NCBI RefSeq assembly: GCF_016583795.1
Contig: NZ_NRRS01000015.1
Coordinates: 1-64,000 of the forward strand
Length of the DNA: 64,000 bases
Direction of reading: 5' to 3'
Origin: Rhabdochromatium marinum
GTDB lineage: Bacteria; Pseudomonadota; Gammaproteobacteria; Chromatiales; Chromatiaceae
A model generated the notes under the pieces. It saw only the letters and a program-made list of their open reading frames with translations. It searched no databases and had not been told where the DNA came from. Numbering within the stretch: position 1 is the stretch's first letter; every line of letters starts with the position of its first letter. Positions 9,744 through 18,904 of this stretch are shown here, one piece after another. Position numbers and translations under genes: made by a program.

Positions 9744-12053
9744 CTACATCGGGGTACTGTGGAGGTCGAACGTCTGCATGAATTCATCCGTTGGCAGGGG
9801 CATGCTAAAAAAATACCCCTGATAAAGATCGCAGTGACGTGTGCGCAGAAACTGCAACTGCTCTTCAGTTTCGACGCCCTCGGCAACCACAGCAACCTTC
9901 AAATGGCGACAGACGGCCAAGATGGCCTCGACCAAGGCGACATCATTGGAATCGGTGCAAACATCCTGTATGAAGCTGCGGTCGATTTTTAACTCATCAA
10001 TCGGGAGCTGTTTTAGGTAGGCCAAGGACGAGTAGCCGGTACCAAAGTCGTCGATTGACAGGCGCACACCAAGTGCTTTGAGATCTTGCATTTTTTCCAC
10101 CGTGCCTTGAATATCCTCAATAACCACCCCCTCGGTGAGTTCCAGCGTTAAACACTCCGACGGGATGCCTGACTGATCCAGCGCCTGCTGTACTTGTGCG
10201 ACGAAATGAGTCTGGAGAAATTGTCGTGGGCTGACGTTCACCGACAGGCTCAGCGCCCGGTTGTGGCGCTTGATTTGCGCCAGAAACCGGCAGGCCTCGT
10301 TGAGCACCCAGTGCCCGATGGGAAGAATCAGGCTGGTATCCTCGGCCACACTAATGAAGATCTTTGGCGGAATCATGCCTTTGCTTGGGTGGCGCCAGCG
10401 CAGCAAGGCTTCCATACCGAGCAGATGCCCTTGGGCGTCGACCTGCGGCTGATAGTAGAGCATCAGCTGATGGTCATCGATGGCATGCTTAAGCTCGCCC
10501 TCCAGGTTGAAGCGCGCCTCGGCGGCTTGTTGCATGGATTTCTCAAAAAAGCGCGTGCAATTGCGTCCACTTTCCTTGGCGTCGTAGAGCGCCGTGTCGG
10601 CCTCGCGCAACAGATCGTGAAAGCAAACCTCGTTGCCGCGCAGCAGGGTGATGCCAATGCTGATTTCCGAGTTGATCTCACCTTCGGGCAGCTCGAAAGG
10701 GACGGATAGCAAGCGGTGAATTTTCTCCGCAACCACCCGGGCATAATGTGAGGCTTCAACGGCATCTCTGGACAGTTTTGTGAGCAGAATGACGAACTCG
10801 TCTCCGCCAAAGCGGGCGATGGTGTCCTCAGCCCGCAGTGTGGAGTGCAGACGGGCAGCGAGCTTTTGCAGCAGGTGGTCGCCAACGTTATGACCGCGCG
10901 CGTCATTGATTTGCTTGAAACGGTCGATATCTAAAAACATCACCGCCCCGATGTGGCCGTGGCGCTGGGCAGCCGCTTGAGCCGTGGTCAGTCGATCAAG
11001 AAACAGGCGACGGTTGGGCAGATCGGTCAAGGGATCAAAATACGCCAGCCGATGGATGGCCGCTTCGCTGAGTTTCTGCTCGGTAATGTTCAGGCAACTG
11101 CCGGCGGCACGTCGCGGGCGCCCGGATGGGTCGGGATCAAAGCCCTTGGCGCGGTCAAGCAGCCAGATCCATGCGCCGGATTGATGGCGGATTCGATACT
11201 GGAGTTCGATTTTGTGGCGCTGACCATCTAGAACCGCGCTGGTGATGTGCTGTACGTTGGGAAGATCCTCGGGATGCAAGCGTTGACACCATTCCTCCAT
11301 GGATGTGGGGGTGGTGTCTGGATCGCAGCCAAGAATGCGGGCAAAACGCTCGTCGCAGGCCACATGACCGGTCTCGAGGTTCATGTCGTAGAGCCCGACA
11401 TCGGCACCCTCCAGCGCCAGATCCAGGCGCTCCTGGATGCGGCGCAGGTCCTTTTCCGTCTGTTGACGGGCTGAAAAATCGCGCTGGCGTTCAAGCAAAC
11501 CGCTATAGACGCTGAGGGCTGCCTCGGCAATCTGGCGGTCGGCTGGGTTTAGCTGTTTGCGCTGGCCGCGGGGCTTGTTGCGCAGGCCCAGCAACAGACT
11601 CAGAGGTGAGTTGTGCAGCTCCACCCAGAACCCCTGTTCCAGGTTGGTGGCTTGCAGGATTGGGTGGTTACCCGGGAGCAGCGAGCCATTGGCGGGAAAC
11701 TCAGTCAATACGGGGATTGAGCTGGCTGTTTTGATACCAATGGCTTGCGTGAGCTTAAAACGACACGGTTCTGGCGTGTCTGTGCGCTGCAACAGGGCCG
11801 CCGCATCAATGGCGAGTCGCTCGATAAACAGCATGAGCAACTGTTCGCCAAGCTGATCAGCGAACTCAGGGCTGTCCTGCAACGTCTGCGCAAAGGCGTA
11901 GATGCGTTGCACCACCAGTGCGAGCGTGCGGTCGCGCCGTGCATCACGCCGCGCTTGCACCAGGGCCTCCTGCAACTGCATGACCCGCGCGCCCAGTTCA
12001 TCGCATTGCTGGCGATAGTAAGCGAGTGCCTCGGGGGTGGTATCAGCTGGCAT
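9744..12053 (-). CDS. GAF-like/PAS/GGDEF/EAL cyclic-di-GMP enzyme
   Basis: This 769-aa cytoplasmic protein begins with a coiled coil and a GAF-like region (~30-200). A PAS domain (~220-330) is followed by a GGDEF domain with intact RFGGDEF, and an EAL domain with EALLRW, LSVNVSPRQ, DDFGTGYSSL, AEGVET and QGYFFS. Both catalytic motifs are intact, so synthesis and hydrolysis of cyclic-di-GMP are both possible; which dominates cannot be read from sequence. It lies 7 nt downstream of the FIST-domain gene in the same orientation, so the FIST protein is its likely signalling partner. Confidence 0.9.
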   Translation of the reverse strand: MPADTTPEALAYYRQQCDELGARVMQLQEALVQARRDARRDRTLALVVQRIYAFAQTLQDSPEFADQLGEQLLMLFIERLAIDAAALLQRTDTPEPCRFKLTQAIGIKTASSIPVLTEFPANGSLLPGNHPILQATNLEQGFWVELHNSPLSLLLGLRNKPRGQRKQLNPADRQIAEAALSVYSGLLERQRDFSARQQTEKDLRRIQERLDLALEGADVGLYDMNLETGHVACDERFARILGCDPDTTPTSMEEWCQRLHPEDLPNVQHITSAVLDGQRHKIELQYRIRHQSGAWIWLLDRAKGFDPDPSGRPRRAAGSCLNITEQKLSEAAIHRLAYFDPLTDLPNRRLFLDRLTTAQAAAQRHGHIGAVMFLDIDRFKQINDARGHNVGDHLLQKLAARLHSTLRAEDTIARFGGDEFVILLTKLSRDAVEASHYARVVAEKIHRLLSVPFELPEGEINSEISIGITLLRGNEVCFHDLLREADTALYDAKESGRNCTRFFEKSMQQAAEARFNLEGELKHAIDDHQLMLYYQPQVDAQGHLLGMEALLRWRHPSKGMIPPKIFISVAEDTSLILPIGHWVLNEACRFLAQIKRHNRALSLSVNVSPRQFLQTHFVAQVQQALDQSGIPSECLTLELTEGVVIEDIQGTVEKMQDLKALGVRLSIDDFGTGYSSLAYLKQLPIDELKIDRSFIQDVCTDSNDVALVEAILAVCRHLKVAVVAEGVETEEQLQFLRTRHCDLYQGYFFSMPLPTDEFMQTFDLHSTPM

Positions 12054-12060
12054 GAGCTAC

Positions 12061-13302
12061 TCAGTTTGCGGCGGTGCAGATCAGGAGCACGCCGGTCCAG
12101 TCGAGCGGGCGAGCGCGTCCCATGAAAGGCGCGATTTCAACGCCTGAATAAAAGCCCAGCAAGGGGCAGAGCGCACCAACCTGCTCGCGCACCGCAATGG
12201 ATTCGTCTTCGTCAAGGCCAACAAAGGGCATCGAGCGACCGGCACAGTCGAAATAGAGGCCGAACAGTAGAGATTGTCCCTCAAGCGCAGCCAGCAGTGC
12301 ATCAGTTTGGACTTGGGCGGATGTAATCATGCGCGTGGGTTCGTAGCTCATGATCTGGATGTGCGAACCGGCGTGGAAGTCGGCTTCAGTCAGGATGAGT
12401 GCGTCATCGGCTGGGTCGATGGCCATGACGAGCCGGTTGACGTATTGGGCGTCATTGAAGGGGATGTAAGGATCGCCGTGCTTTTTGCCAATGGTGATTG
12501 ATGGCAGTGGTTGGCGGGCAAGCAGCTCTGCGCGCGAGACTCGAAGACGCTCTTCAACCACCCTGAGCGCTGGTTGGCCGTTGATTTCGAGTAATCTGGC
12601 ACCGTCGATGCGCGTGATTTCAAGAAAATCACTGGCTGGCCGGCAGCCGTGCATGATGGTGTAGTGTCCGGCAATGCTGGCTGGCAGCACGATGGCAACC
12701 GCTGTGTGGCGCGCGACGCCTTCACCGTCGAACAGGTAGCTATCGGACATTTCCAGGTCGTTGAGCGTACCGGCGCCGAGGATGAGTGGCGTTTGTGGGC
12801 CCAGTGCTTCATGCAGACCATCGAGCAGGCGGCTGCACACATGCAGCTTGGGTGGCTGTTGGCAGTTATTGATGGAATCGTAAAACAGCAGCACGACGCG
12901 TTCTGGCTCCAGCGCCAGCGCCTGAAGTTGCTGGCCGAGCTGACAGCCGACGGTGGTTTCGTCTTGATCGAGGCCGTCGACGCGGATGATGGCGGCTGGC
13001 GCCAGGGCCTCAGCGAACAGCATCAGCCCGCATTCGTAGCCGCTGCTGTGTGCGCCTTGTGCACTGATGATGCCAGTGCCACTGCCGCCAAGGATCGGAA
13101 TGTCACCCAGTTCAGTGCGCAAGCCTTCCAGCACCTCAGTGGGTTCGTGCAGTCCTCCCGCAAAGGCAAGCAACCAGGCCGGCGGTTGCTCCTGTCCCAA
13201 GCGCTCGCGTGCCTGGCGTGCTGCTGTGCGCGCGGCGGTGACTGCATCGGCGTGACGGGCTTGACCGACAGCGACGGAGTTTGCGGATAGATCCGAATTC
13301 AT
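12061..13302 (-). CDS. FIST-domain signalling protein
   Basis: This 413-aa soluble protein matches the FIST_N/FIST_C sensory architecture. An N-terminal part with LLAFAGGLHEPTEVL and PILGGSGTGIIS is followed by a C-terminal part with PFVGLDEDESIAVREQVG and the terminal GFYSGVEIAPF. FIST domains are thought to bind small ligands such as amino acids and to feed signals into linked output proteins. The start is uncertain: ATG 13302 is chosen over the TTG two codons earlier, and neither has a clear ribosome site. It forms a two-gene operon with the GGDEF/EAL gene. Confidence 0.85.
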   Translation of the reverse strand: MNSDLSANSVAVGQARHADAVTAARTAARQARERLGQEQPPAWLLAFAGGLHEPTEVLEGLRTELGDIPILGGSGTGIISAQGAHSSGYECGLMLFAEALAPAAIIRVDGLDQDETTVGCQLGQQLQALALEPERVVLLFYDSINNCQQPPKLHVCSRLLDGLHEALGPQTPLILGAGTLNDLEMSDSYLFDGEGVARHTAVAIVLPASIAGHYTIMHGCRPASDFLEITRIDGARLLEINGQPALRVVEERLRVSRAELLARQPLPSITIGKKHGDPYIPFNDAQYVNRLVMAIDPADDALILTEADFHAGSHIQIMSYEPTRMITSAQVQTDALLAALEGQSLLFGLYFDCAGRSMPFVGLDEDESIAVREQVGALCPLLGFYSGVEIAPFMGRARPLDWTGVLLICTAAN

Positions 13303-13427
13303 TAACAACGGCCTATGTCGAACTCGAACGCTGACTGAATCTGGTGACTCATAACGACTTATCGTGTTGAATTCTAGTGCGTTCCACCAGGTTCTGCAAG
13401 TGCGTTACCCAGTCTGGGATGTCTGCA

Positions 13428-14321
13428 TCAGTGAGCAGGCGGGTCGATGCGCACAATCTGATCGACTGGAGCGACAGGGTCGTCCGGCTTGCTTGGCGGC
13501 GTCGCGTCCTCGGGAATGGCGCTGATCATCATTTCCTGGGTGCGATGATGCTCCAGATTGCGCACACAGACAGATAGTTGCTCACCATCCCAGCGCAGCT
13601 CGTTGAAGCTGGGCGGGGTAGAGCGCAGGCGCCGCGATAAGGTACCGGCGCCGATCATGCGCACGGGACCCTGTGCCGTTGGCTGCATGAGATCGAAAGC
13701 ATCGTGAACATGACCGGAGAGCACAGCGAGTACCTGGCGCCTGGCCAGTTCGGTCAGCGCCTTCTGGCCGTTTCCGGTCAGCGCAGTGCCTCGGGTGCCG
13801 GCTTCGCGCAGCGGGTGGTGCGAACAGATCAGTGCTCGTGTTCCTTGAGGCAGGGCGTCAAGCTTGGCCAGGCAACGCTCAAGCGCTGCTTCGGTGATCC
13901 AGCCTTTGGACCAGTTCAGGCGTGGTTGCCAGCGAGCTACGGTTTTGAGCGGCACAATGGCCAGTCCGGGCAAGTCAATGTCCACCTCCACCTTATCCTC
14001 AATGGCCTGGATGCGCTGATAAGGATCGAAAAAGCGCTGGATGGGGTTGAAGTACGGCAAGTCATGATTGCCCACTTCGACGGTGACCGGTGCCTCCAGT
14101 GAGCGAATCCAGGTGCAGGCGGCATCGAACTCGCGTCGTCGGGCGCGCATGGTCAGATCGCCGGTGATGAGTACGGCATCCGGCTGCTGGGCGGCGATTT
14201 CCTGTTTCGCCCAGGCGAGTGCACGACGGTCCTCAAGGCCGAAATGGATGTCGCTCAGGTGGATCAGCTGGTATGGCTTGCGCAGCGGCACAGGGCTTAG
14301 GGTGGGGGCGGTATTGGACAT
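13428..14321 (-). CDS. Calcineurin-type metallophosphoesterase
   Basis: The 297-aa protein has the full dinuclear-metal signature in order: DIHFG, GDLT, GNHD, SHHP and GHVHDAF. It belongs to the broad cyclic-nucleotide phosphodiesterase/Icc-like group, but the substrate is not certain from sequence. There is no signal peptide. A Pro-rich tail follows the domain. It appears to be transcribed alone. Confidence 0.85.
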   Translation of the reverse strand: MSNTAPTLSPVPLRKPYQLIHLSDIHFGLEDRRALAWAKQEIAAQQPDAVLITGDLTMRARRREFDAACTWIRSLEAPVTVEVGNHDLPYFNPIQRFFDPYQRIQAIEDKVEVDIDLPGLAIVPLKTVARWQPRLNWSKGWITEAALERCLAKLDALPQGTRALICSHHPLREAGTRGTALTGNGQKALTELARRQVLAVLSGHVHDAFDLMQPTAQGPVRMIGAGTLSRRLRSTPPSFNELRWDGEQLSVCVRNLEHHRTQEMMISAIPEDATPPSKPDDPVAPVDQIVRIDPPAH

Positions 14322-14492
14322 CGTTTAAGAACAATCGCGGGACTTGGCTAAGATGTTGAACTGTTCAGGATAGATGTTGCTGGTGGCTGGATCTTTGCTT
14401 GCGTTGTCGATATAACACCAACCACCGGCGATCACGGCAAAAACCAGAGGACGTCAGCGAAAATTTTTTGGATTGAGTTCATGAGGTGACAA

Positions 14493-15347
14493 GTGTTGGT
14501 TTTTTGTGTGACTGCTGAGCGTGTTAAACGTCTGCCAAGCGCTTTGAGTATGCCAACCCAGGATCAGTCTTGCATCATTGGTTGCGTCGGTCGGGTTCGC
14601 ACCGCTGGGATGCTTATGATGATCCTGCTGCTCGGTACCATCACAGTTGCTGTTTCTGCCGCGCCTTCCTCGTCCTCAATACAGACATTGGATACTGCTC
14701 AGACATCTGTTTCCTTTCCTCTGGCGCCAAAGTATGTGATCAATCCGAATGGTTCCGTTACCCTGCGCATCTGTTTTAACTGGTCATGTGCACGTCGTGA
14801 ATTGATCAGTTTCACGGCTGCTGATTTGGCACAATTGAGGGCACACATGGCGATCTGCCCAGCGACCAGTTTGCACAATCGCTTACAGCAAGTACGTATC
14901 GGCATCTGGCAAATGGAATTGCTGGCTCAGAAACAGCAGCCATTTTTGGCCAATGATCGTGCCATCAATGACTTTGAGACTGGCATCAAAGGACGGATGG
15001 ATTGTGTCGATAATGCCAGCAATACCACGACTTATCTGCATATTCTCCAGGATCTCGGAGCGCTGAACGGATGGATCCTGTCATCGCCCAAGGTGCGCAA
15101 TCGCTTCGATGTCAACGGGGTGCATTGGACAGCCGTGATTATTGATAAGGAAAGCGGTCATCGCTGGAGCCTTGACTCCTGGTATCGTCCAAACGGCCAT
15201 CTGCCCATGGTGATGCCTTTGCAGGCCTGGCTCAATGGGAAAAAAGCCTGGGAGCCGCCTTTCGACGACGTCAATGCCACGCCGCATTCAATCGAGGAAC
15301 TCTGTCATACCCAGCCGTTTGATTCTTTAAAGTCTGGGCAGCCTTAA
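14493..15347 (+). CDS. Exported transglutaminase-like cysteine-hydrolase candidate
   Basis: I do not recognise a named family with certainty. The 284-aa frame has a hydrophobic segment at ~40-57 (MLMMILLLGTITVAVSA) that looks like a signal peptide. The mature part contains a candidate Cys-His-Asp triad in the order of transglutaminase-like enzymes: Cys in GRMDCVDNA, His in VHWTAVII and Asp in SLDSWYRP. The GTG start at 14493 has GAGG with 6-nt spacing. Internal ATGs at 14550 and 14610 would give a shorter, more typical signal peptide, so the start is ambiguous. It is convergent with the L,D-transpeptidase gene (15-nt gap), which fits an envelope role, but function is inference. Confidence 0.6.
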   Translation: MLVFCVTAERVKRLPSALSMPTQDQSCIIGCVGRVRTAGMLMMILLLGTITVAVSAAPSSSSIQTLDTAQTSVSFPLAPKYVINPNGSVTLRICFNWSCARRELISFTAADLAQLRAHMAICPATSLHNRLQQVRIGIWQMELLAQKQQPFLANDRAINDFETGIKGRMDCVDNASNTTTYLHILQDLGALNGWILSSPKVRNRFDVNGVHWTAVIIDKESGHRWSLDSWYRPNGHLPMVMPLQAWLNGKKAWEPPFDDVNATPHSIEELCHTQPFDSLKSGQP

Positions 15348-15362
15348 GCCGCGACTTTGGCT

Positions 15363-16160
15363 TCAGTCCGCATTAGCCGCTACCGCATGTGGATTATGGT
15401 TATCGCCCCCGTACTCCTTGGTTTCCGGCAGGATATACACAATTCCGCCCTTGCCGGAGAACTGATCCTGTATCACCTGCTTAAAAAAATCGACGGGAAC
15501 ATTGATGCAGCCAAATGAGATACGATTGTCACGTGGCGTTGTAGACGCCAGACGTTCCGCGCGACGATCCCGCGCCGTACCCTTGACGACGGCATGCATT
15601 GATAGGGATTGCTCATAGTCCAGCCAGAGTATCGCCTTGCCCTTGTGATTGTGGCCCATAGCGGACACAAAACGCCCGGCGGGTGTGGTGCGCTCCGCTG
15701 GCGGAATGCGGGACAGCGGCTTGTTGCCGATGCCAGGAGTGGAATAATCGCCGCTAGCCAGTCCCAGCAGTACCGGTGCCGCTTGGTTGAGCTGCCCCTT
15801 GGCATTAAACACATAAACCTTGGCGTTGATTTTATCAACAATTGCAAATGGCAGTTGATGATGATCTCCCGAGCTGACAATCCAGTGTGCCAAGTCTCTG
15901 GTTCGTTGTGAAGCACTCTCCGAGGCAAAATTCACCTGGTCGCGTCGCGCCTTACTCGTGCTAGGGTCCACGACATAGGCGAGGTTGGCATCTGCGGAAT
16001 AGCTAGTATCAAGCATGGGATTGGGCTTATCGGCGCTCTGCCCTGATCGGATGCCCTGGCTCGGAACGCAACCGCTACCCAGCAGGCTAAGGCACAGAGC
16101 CATGCTCATCACATGTTGATACAACCGGGTTGAGAGCCAGTGTTGTATGATCTGAGGCAT
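15363..16160 (-). CDS. L,D-transpeptidase (YkuD) family protein
   Basis: The C-terminal domain carries the YkuD catalytic motif: MHAVVKG, then about 30 residues later RISFGCINVP with the nucleophilic Cys. Such enzymes cross-link peptidoglycan or attach lipoproteins to it. The start is uncertain. ATG 16160 gives a 265-aa protein with a short basic leader, a hydrophobic stretch (VMSMALCLSLLG) and a Cys (GSGC) resembling an imperfect lipobox. ATG 16199 and 16232 are in frame upstream without better ribosome sites. The middle region includes FAIVDKINAKVYVFNAKGQL, typical of the start of the YkuD fold. Confidence 0.75.
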   Translation of the reverse strand: MPQIIQHWLSTRLYQHVMSMALCLSLLGSGCVPSQGIRSGQSADKPNPMLDTSYSADANLAYVVDPSTSKARRDQVNFASESASQRTRDLAHWIVSSGDHHQLPFAIVDKINAKVYVFNAKGQLNQAAPVLLGLASGDYSTPGIGNKPLSRIPPAERTTPAGRFVSAMGHNHKGKAILWLDYEQSLSMHAVVKGTARDRRAERLASTTPRDNRISFGCINVPVDFFKQVIQDQFSGKGGIVYILPETKEYGGDNHNPHAVAANAD

Positions 16161-16513
16161 ACCTTGCAGACGATTGGCGATGCAGTGGTCGGTAGTCATC
16201 AGGCGACACTGTGAGTCAATGTGCGGAGACATAGTATTTATCAAACCGATTGCGTCTAAGGGTCGAGTCCCGGAGCCCAAGGCTAACAAATTCAACCGTC
16301 TGTATAAAGTCCTTGTAGGTCTGCCAGAAGATCTGGGCGTTCGTGTTGAACCGACGCAAACGCTTTCATCTTGACAGTCAGGCGTGGAGGCTGGATATTG
16401 CCAAGCTCGCGACCAGGCCAATCTGTTGCGAGAAGACTGGTTGTTATGCGTTGACGCCCTTTCGCACTCTCAAGTAGCGTGAATTTACATTCCATTAAGA
16501 TAGGTCACGAAAG
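16161..16513. other. Intergenic region, no supported gene
   Basis: About 350 nt between the L,D-transpeptidase start and the small lipoprotein. Short minus-strand open frames exist here (for example 16292-16495), but none shows a recognisable family or a ribosome site. A GGGTCGAGTCCC string at about 16260-16271 resembles a tRNA T-arm, but no tRNA can be built around it. Upstream elements for both neighbours presumably lie here. Confidence 0.4.
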
Positions 16514-16651
16514 ATGAACAACACTAAAAGATCCGTTCTCGCCATCATGGCTGTGATCCTGGTTCTGGGGCTCGCGGCTTGCAGTACCACCAAGCATGAG
16601 CCGGCGCCCGAGGCTCCAGCACCGATGATGCCAAAAGCAGATCGTGGTTAA
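16514..16651 (+). CDS. 45-aa lipoprotein
   Basis: A short gene encodes MNNTKRSVLAIMAVILVLGL followed by AACSTT. It has a basic n-region, a hydrophobic core and a textbook lipobox (LAAC, Cys23), then a 22-residue Pro/Ala-rich tail ending KADRG. The Ser after the Cys predicts outer-membrane sorting by the Lol rule. There is no strong ribosome site. No function can be assigned. It is flanked by peptidoglycan genes (L,D-transpeptidase, AmpD), both on the other strand. Confidence 0.65.
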   Translation: MNNTKRSVLAIMAVILVLGLAACSTTKHEPAPEAPAPMMPKADRG

Positions 16652-16891
16652 TGCTTTTGTCCAGGCTGCGCGTCATGACATCATGAGCTTCCAGCGGCAA
16701 TTGCCTAACGCAGATTAGGCCATGATTCCAACCGGCAACACGGGGACTGGAGTTTTTCCGGGAGATTGGATGCAAGCAGCCAGTTCATTAAGGCATCCGA
16801 GGTGTGATTAGCCGCCTCGGGTGCCAAGTCCCCTATCAATGCAGACGTTTGCGACTGAATTCTCCGCTCGCCTCTCCTTTTATCCCACCTT

Positions 16892-17482
16892 TTACCATCG
16901 GCGCGCATACAGGCTTCCCAGATACCGCTCCCAGTTGAAGCCGGAGCCTGGATCTGTTTTGCGTCCCGGCGCGATGTGCTGATGGCCAAGGATGCGCTCG
17001 GGGGTGATGGCGGGAAAGAGGCGTCTGATCGCCTGGGTGGTGGGGATCAGGCGTTCGTACTGAGCGTCGGTGAAAGGGCTGTTATCTGTGCCTTCCAGCT
17101 CGATGCCGATTGAGAAATCATTGCAATCAGTCCGTCCGTTGAAGGTGGAGACGCCGGCATGCCAGGCGCGTTGGTGCAGATCGACATATTGCACCAGTTC
17201 ACCATTGCGACGAATTAGCAGGTGGGCGGAGACGCGCAGGTTTGCAATGGCGCGAAAATAGGGATGCTGCGCCGGATCGAGCTGGTTGAGGAATAACTGC
17301 TCAATCCAGGTGCCGCCGAACTCACCGGGTGGCAGGCTGATGCAGTGAATAACCAGCAGATCCACCAGGGTTTCCAGCGGACGTGCATCGCAGTTGGGCG
17401 AGGGGCAGTGGCGCGCAGTGGCGAGCCAGCCGGTGGCTGTGTCAGGGGCAGGCGCAGGCGTTGATCCGGTGGTAGCGTTCAT
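16892..17482 (-). CDS. ampD: 1,6-anhydro-N-acetylmuramyl-L-alanine amidase AmpD
   Basis: AmpD cleaves the peptide from anhydro-muropeptides in the cytoplasm during cell-wall recycling. The 196-aa protein shows the amidase_2 zinc ligands: His in LLVIHCISLP, His in LGHQHIAPGRKTDPG and the Asp of KTDPG. WHAGVS and SIGIELEGTD are also family signatures. ATG 17482 is chosen; the longer open frame to 17572 adds an unrelated hydrophobic stretch. It is divergent from nadC, the same neighbourhood as in enterobacteria and pseudomonads. Confidence 0.93.
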   Translation of the reverse strand: MNATTGSTPAPAPDTATGWLATARHCPSPNCDARPLETLVDLLVIHCISLPPGEFGGTWIEQLFLNQLDPAQHPYFRAIANLRVSAHLLIRRNGELVQYVDLHQRAWHAGVSTFNGRTDCNDFSIGIELEGTDNSPFTDAQYERLIPTTQAIRRLFPAITPERILGHQHIAPGRKTDPGSGFNWERYLGSLYARRW

Positions 17483-17609
17483 GGTGGATGCTTGTGAGGT
17501 GCAAAAAACAGTTAAAACAGCCAATGCCACAGGAGTATAGTCGTGCGGGTCGTGAGCATAAATTGTTACCAATTCCTACCAACGATCATCAACTGAATTG
17601 AGAAGCCGG

Positions 17610-18497
17610 ATGTTAGCCACTGATGCCCCCACGCCTGATCCCGATGTTCTTGCGCAATCCTTGCCCGCTGCGGAATGTATTGCTCAGCATGTGCAGACAG
17701 CCTTGGTCGAAGATCTCGGCAGCGGCGATATTACCGCCGCGCTCTTACCGGCTGGTCAGCGTGGGCGCGCGGAGCTGATTACGCGCGAGATGGCGGTGCT
17801 GAGCGGTCGGGCCTGGTTCGATGGGGTGTTTCGCGCCCTTGATCCGCACTATCAGGCCGATTGGCAGGTGCGCGATGGCGAGCGTCTGATGGCCGGGCAG
17901 CGCCTGTGTGTGATTGAGGGCGGGCTGCGTGAGTTGCTAAGCGGTGAGCGCACAGCGATGAATTTTCTGCAAGTGCTCTCCGGTACCGCAACTCGCGCGC
18001 GCCGCTATGCGGATGCGGTCGCGGGGCTGCCGACGCGGATTCTCGATACCCGCAAGACGCTGCCGGGTCTGCGCGCGGCGCAGAAATACGCTGTGCTGTG
18101 CGGTGGTTGTGACAATCACCGCATGGGGTTGTTTGATGCCATTCTGATTAAGGAAAACCACATTATGGCAGCAGGCTCCATTGCGGCAGCGGTGGCGGCC
18201 GCGCGGGCCACTGCGGCCGGGGTGCGAGTGGAAGTCGAGGTGGAAAATCTCGATGAATTGGAACAGGCGCTGACTGCTGGGGCGGAGCGGGTGTTGCTGG
18301 ATAACTTTGGTCTGCATCTGTTGCGCGAAGCAGTGACCCTGACCGCCGGACGCGCCCGACTCGAGGCTTCCGGCGGTATTTCTCTGACAGCGTTGCGCGC
18401 CATTGCCGAGACGGGCGTGGATGATATTTCCGTCGGTGATCTGACCAAAAGTGTCGAGGCGGTGGATCTGTCGCTGCGCCTGAGTCCGAGCGGCTGA
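17610..18497 (+). CDS. nadC: Quinolinate phosphoribosyltransferase (carboxylating)
   Basis: NadC converts quinolinate and PRPP to nicotinate mononucleotide in NAD biosynthesis. The 295-aa protein has [12 protein letters not shown], the catalytic-region TRKTLPGLR, the substrate-contacting [20 protein letters not shown], and the C-terminal [23 protein letters not shown] 17610 is preferred over an in-frame TTG at 17598. It is divergent from ampD and convergent with cbpM. Confidence 0.95.
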   Translation: MLATDAPTPDPDVLAQSLPAAECIAQHVQTALVEDLGSGDITAALLPAGQRGRAELITREMAVLSGRAWFDGVFRALDPHYQADWQVRDGERLMAGQRLCVIEGGLRELLSGERTAMNFLQVLSGTATRARRYADAVAGLPTRILDTRKTLPGLRAAQKYAVLCGGCDNHRMGLFDAILIKENHIMAAGSIAAAVAAARATAAGVRVEVEVENLDELEQALTAGAERVLLDNFGLHLLREAVTLTAGRARLEASGGISLTALRAIAETGVDDISVGDLTKSVEAVDLSLRLSPSG

Positions 18498-18542
18498 CGA
18501 TAACCATAACCGCAGGAACCGCAAGGTACCGCGCTCAGTCGG

Positions 18543-18902
18543 TCATGGCTCCACATCCGTCAGGCGTCCCAGATGCTGTTCCAGAAGGCGCACGCGGTTG
18601 CGTAAATACTCGACTTCGTCAAGCAGTTCCAGCGCCAGGGCAGCACCGGCGAGATTGAGCTCGAGATCCTGTTGCAGGCGCAGGGCGCGGCGGGCGCGCT
18701 GAATCTCCAGGCCGCTAAAGCACCAGTGTTCGGGTTGGGTGCCGTGCGGATGGAGCATGCCTTCGCCAACCATCAGCTTAATTTGAGACACGCTCAGGTT
18801 GCAGACCTCGGTCAATTCCGTGACGCTGACCACTGTGCCTTCGTCGAGCAGGATGCCTTCGATTCCGAAGGGTGCGTTCCCGCTGCTTGTTCTCTGTGTC
18901 AT
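18543..18902 (-). CDS. cbpM: Chaperone modulator CbpM (MerR-like)
   Basis: This 119-aa protein has a MerR-like N-terminal helix-turn-helix (VSVTELTEVCNLSVSQIKLM) and a leucine-rich coiled coil (ALALELLDEVEYLRNRVRLL). This is the form of CbpM, which binds the J domain of CbpA and inhibits its co-chaperone activity. It follows cbpA after 2 nt, the usual cbpA-cbpM order. Confidence 0.88.
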   Translation of the reverse strand: MTQRTSSGNAPFGIEGILLDEGTVVSVTELTEVCNLSVSQIKLMVGEGMLHPHGTQPEHWCFSGLEIQRARRALRLQQDLELNLAGAALALELLDEVEYLRNRVRLLEQHLGRLTDVEP

Positions 18903-18904
18903 GA

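Noticed and set aside
16255-16285. T-arm-like string suggesting a tRNA or attachment site
   Set aside because: GGGTCGAGTCCC resembles a T-arm but lacks one loop base, and no acceptor, D or anticodon stems could be found around it.
16292-16495. 67-codon minus-strand frame in the intergenic region
   Set aside because: Protein-like composition in places but no ribosome site, no recognised family and no support from neighbours.
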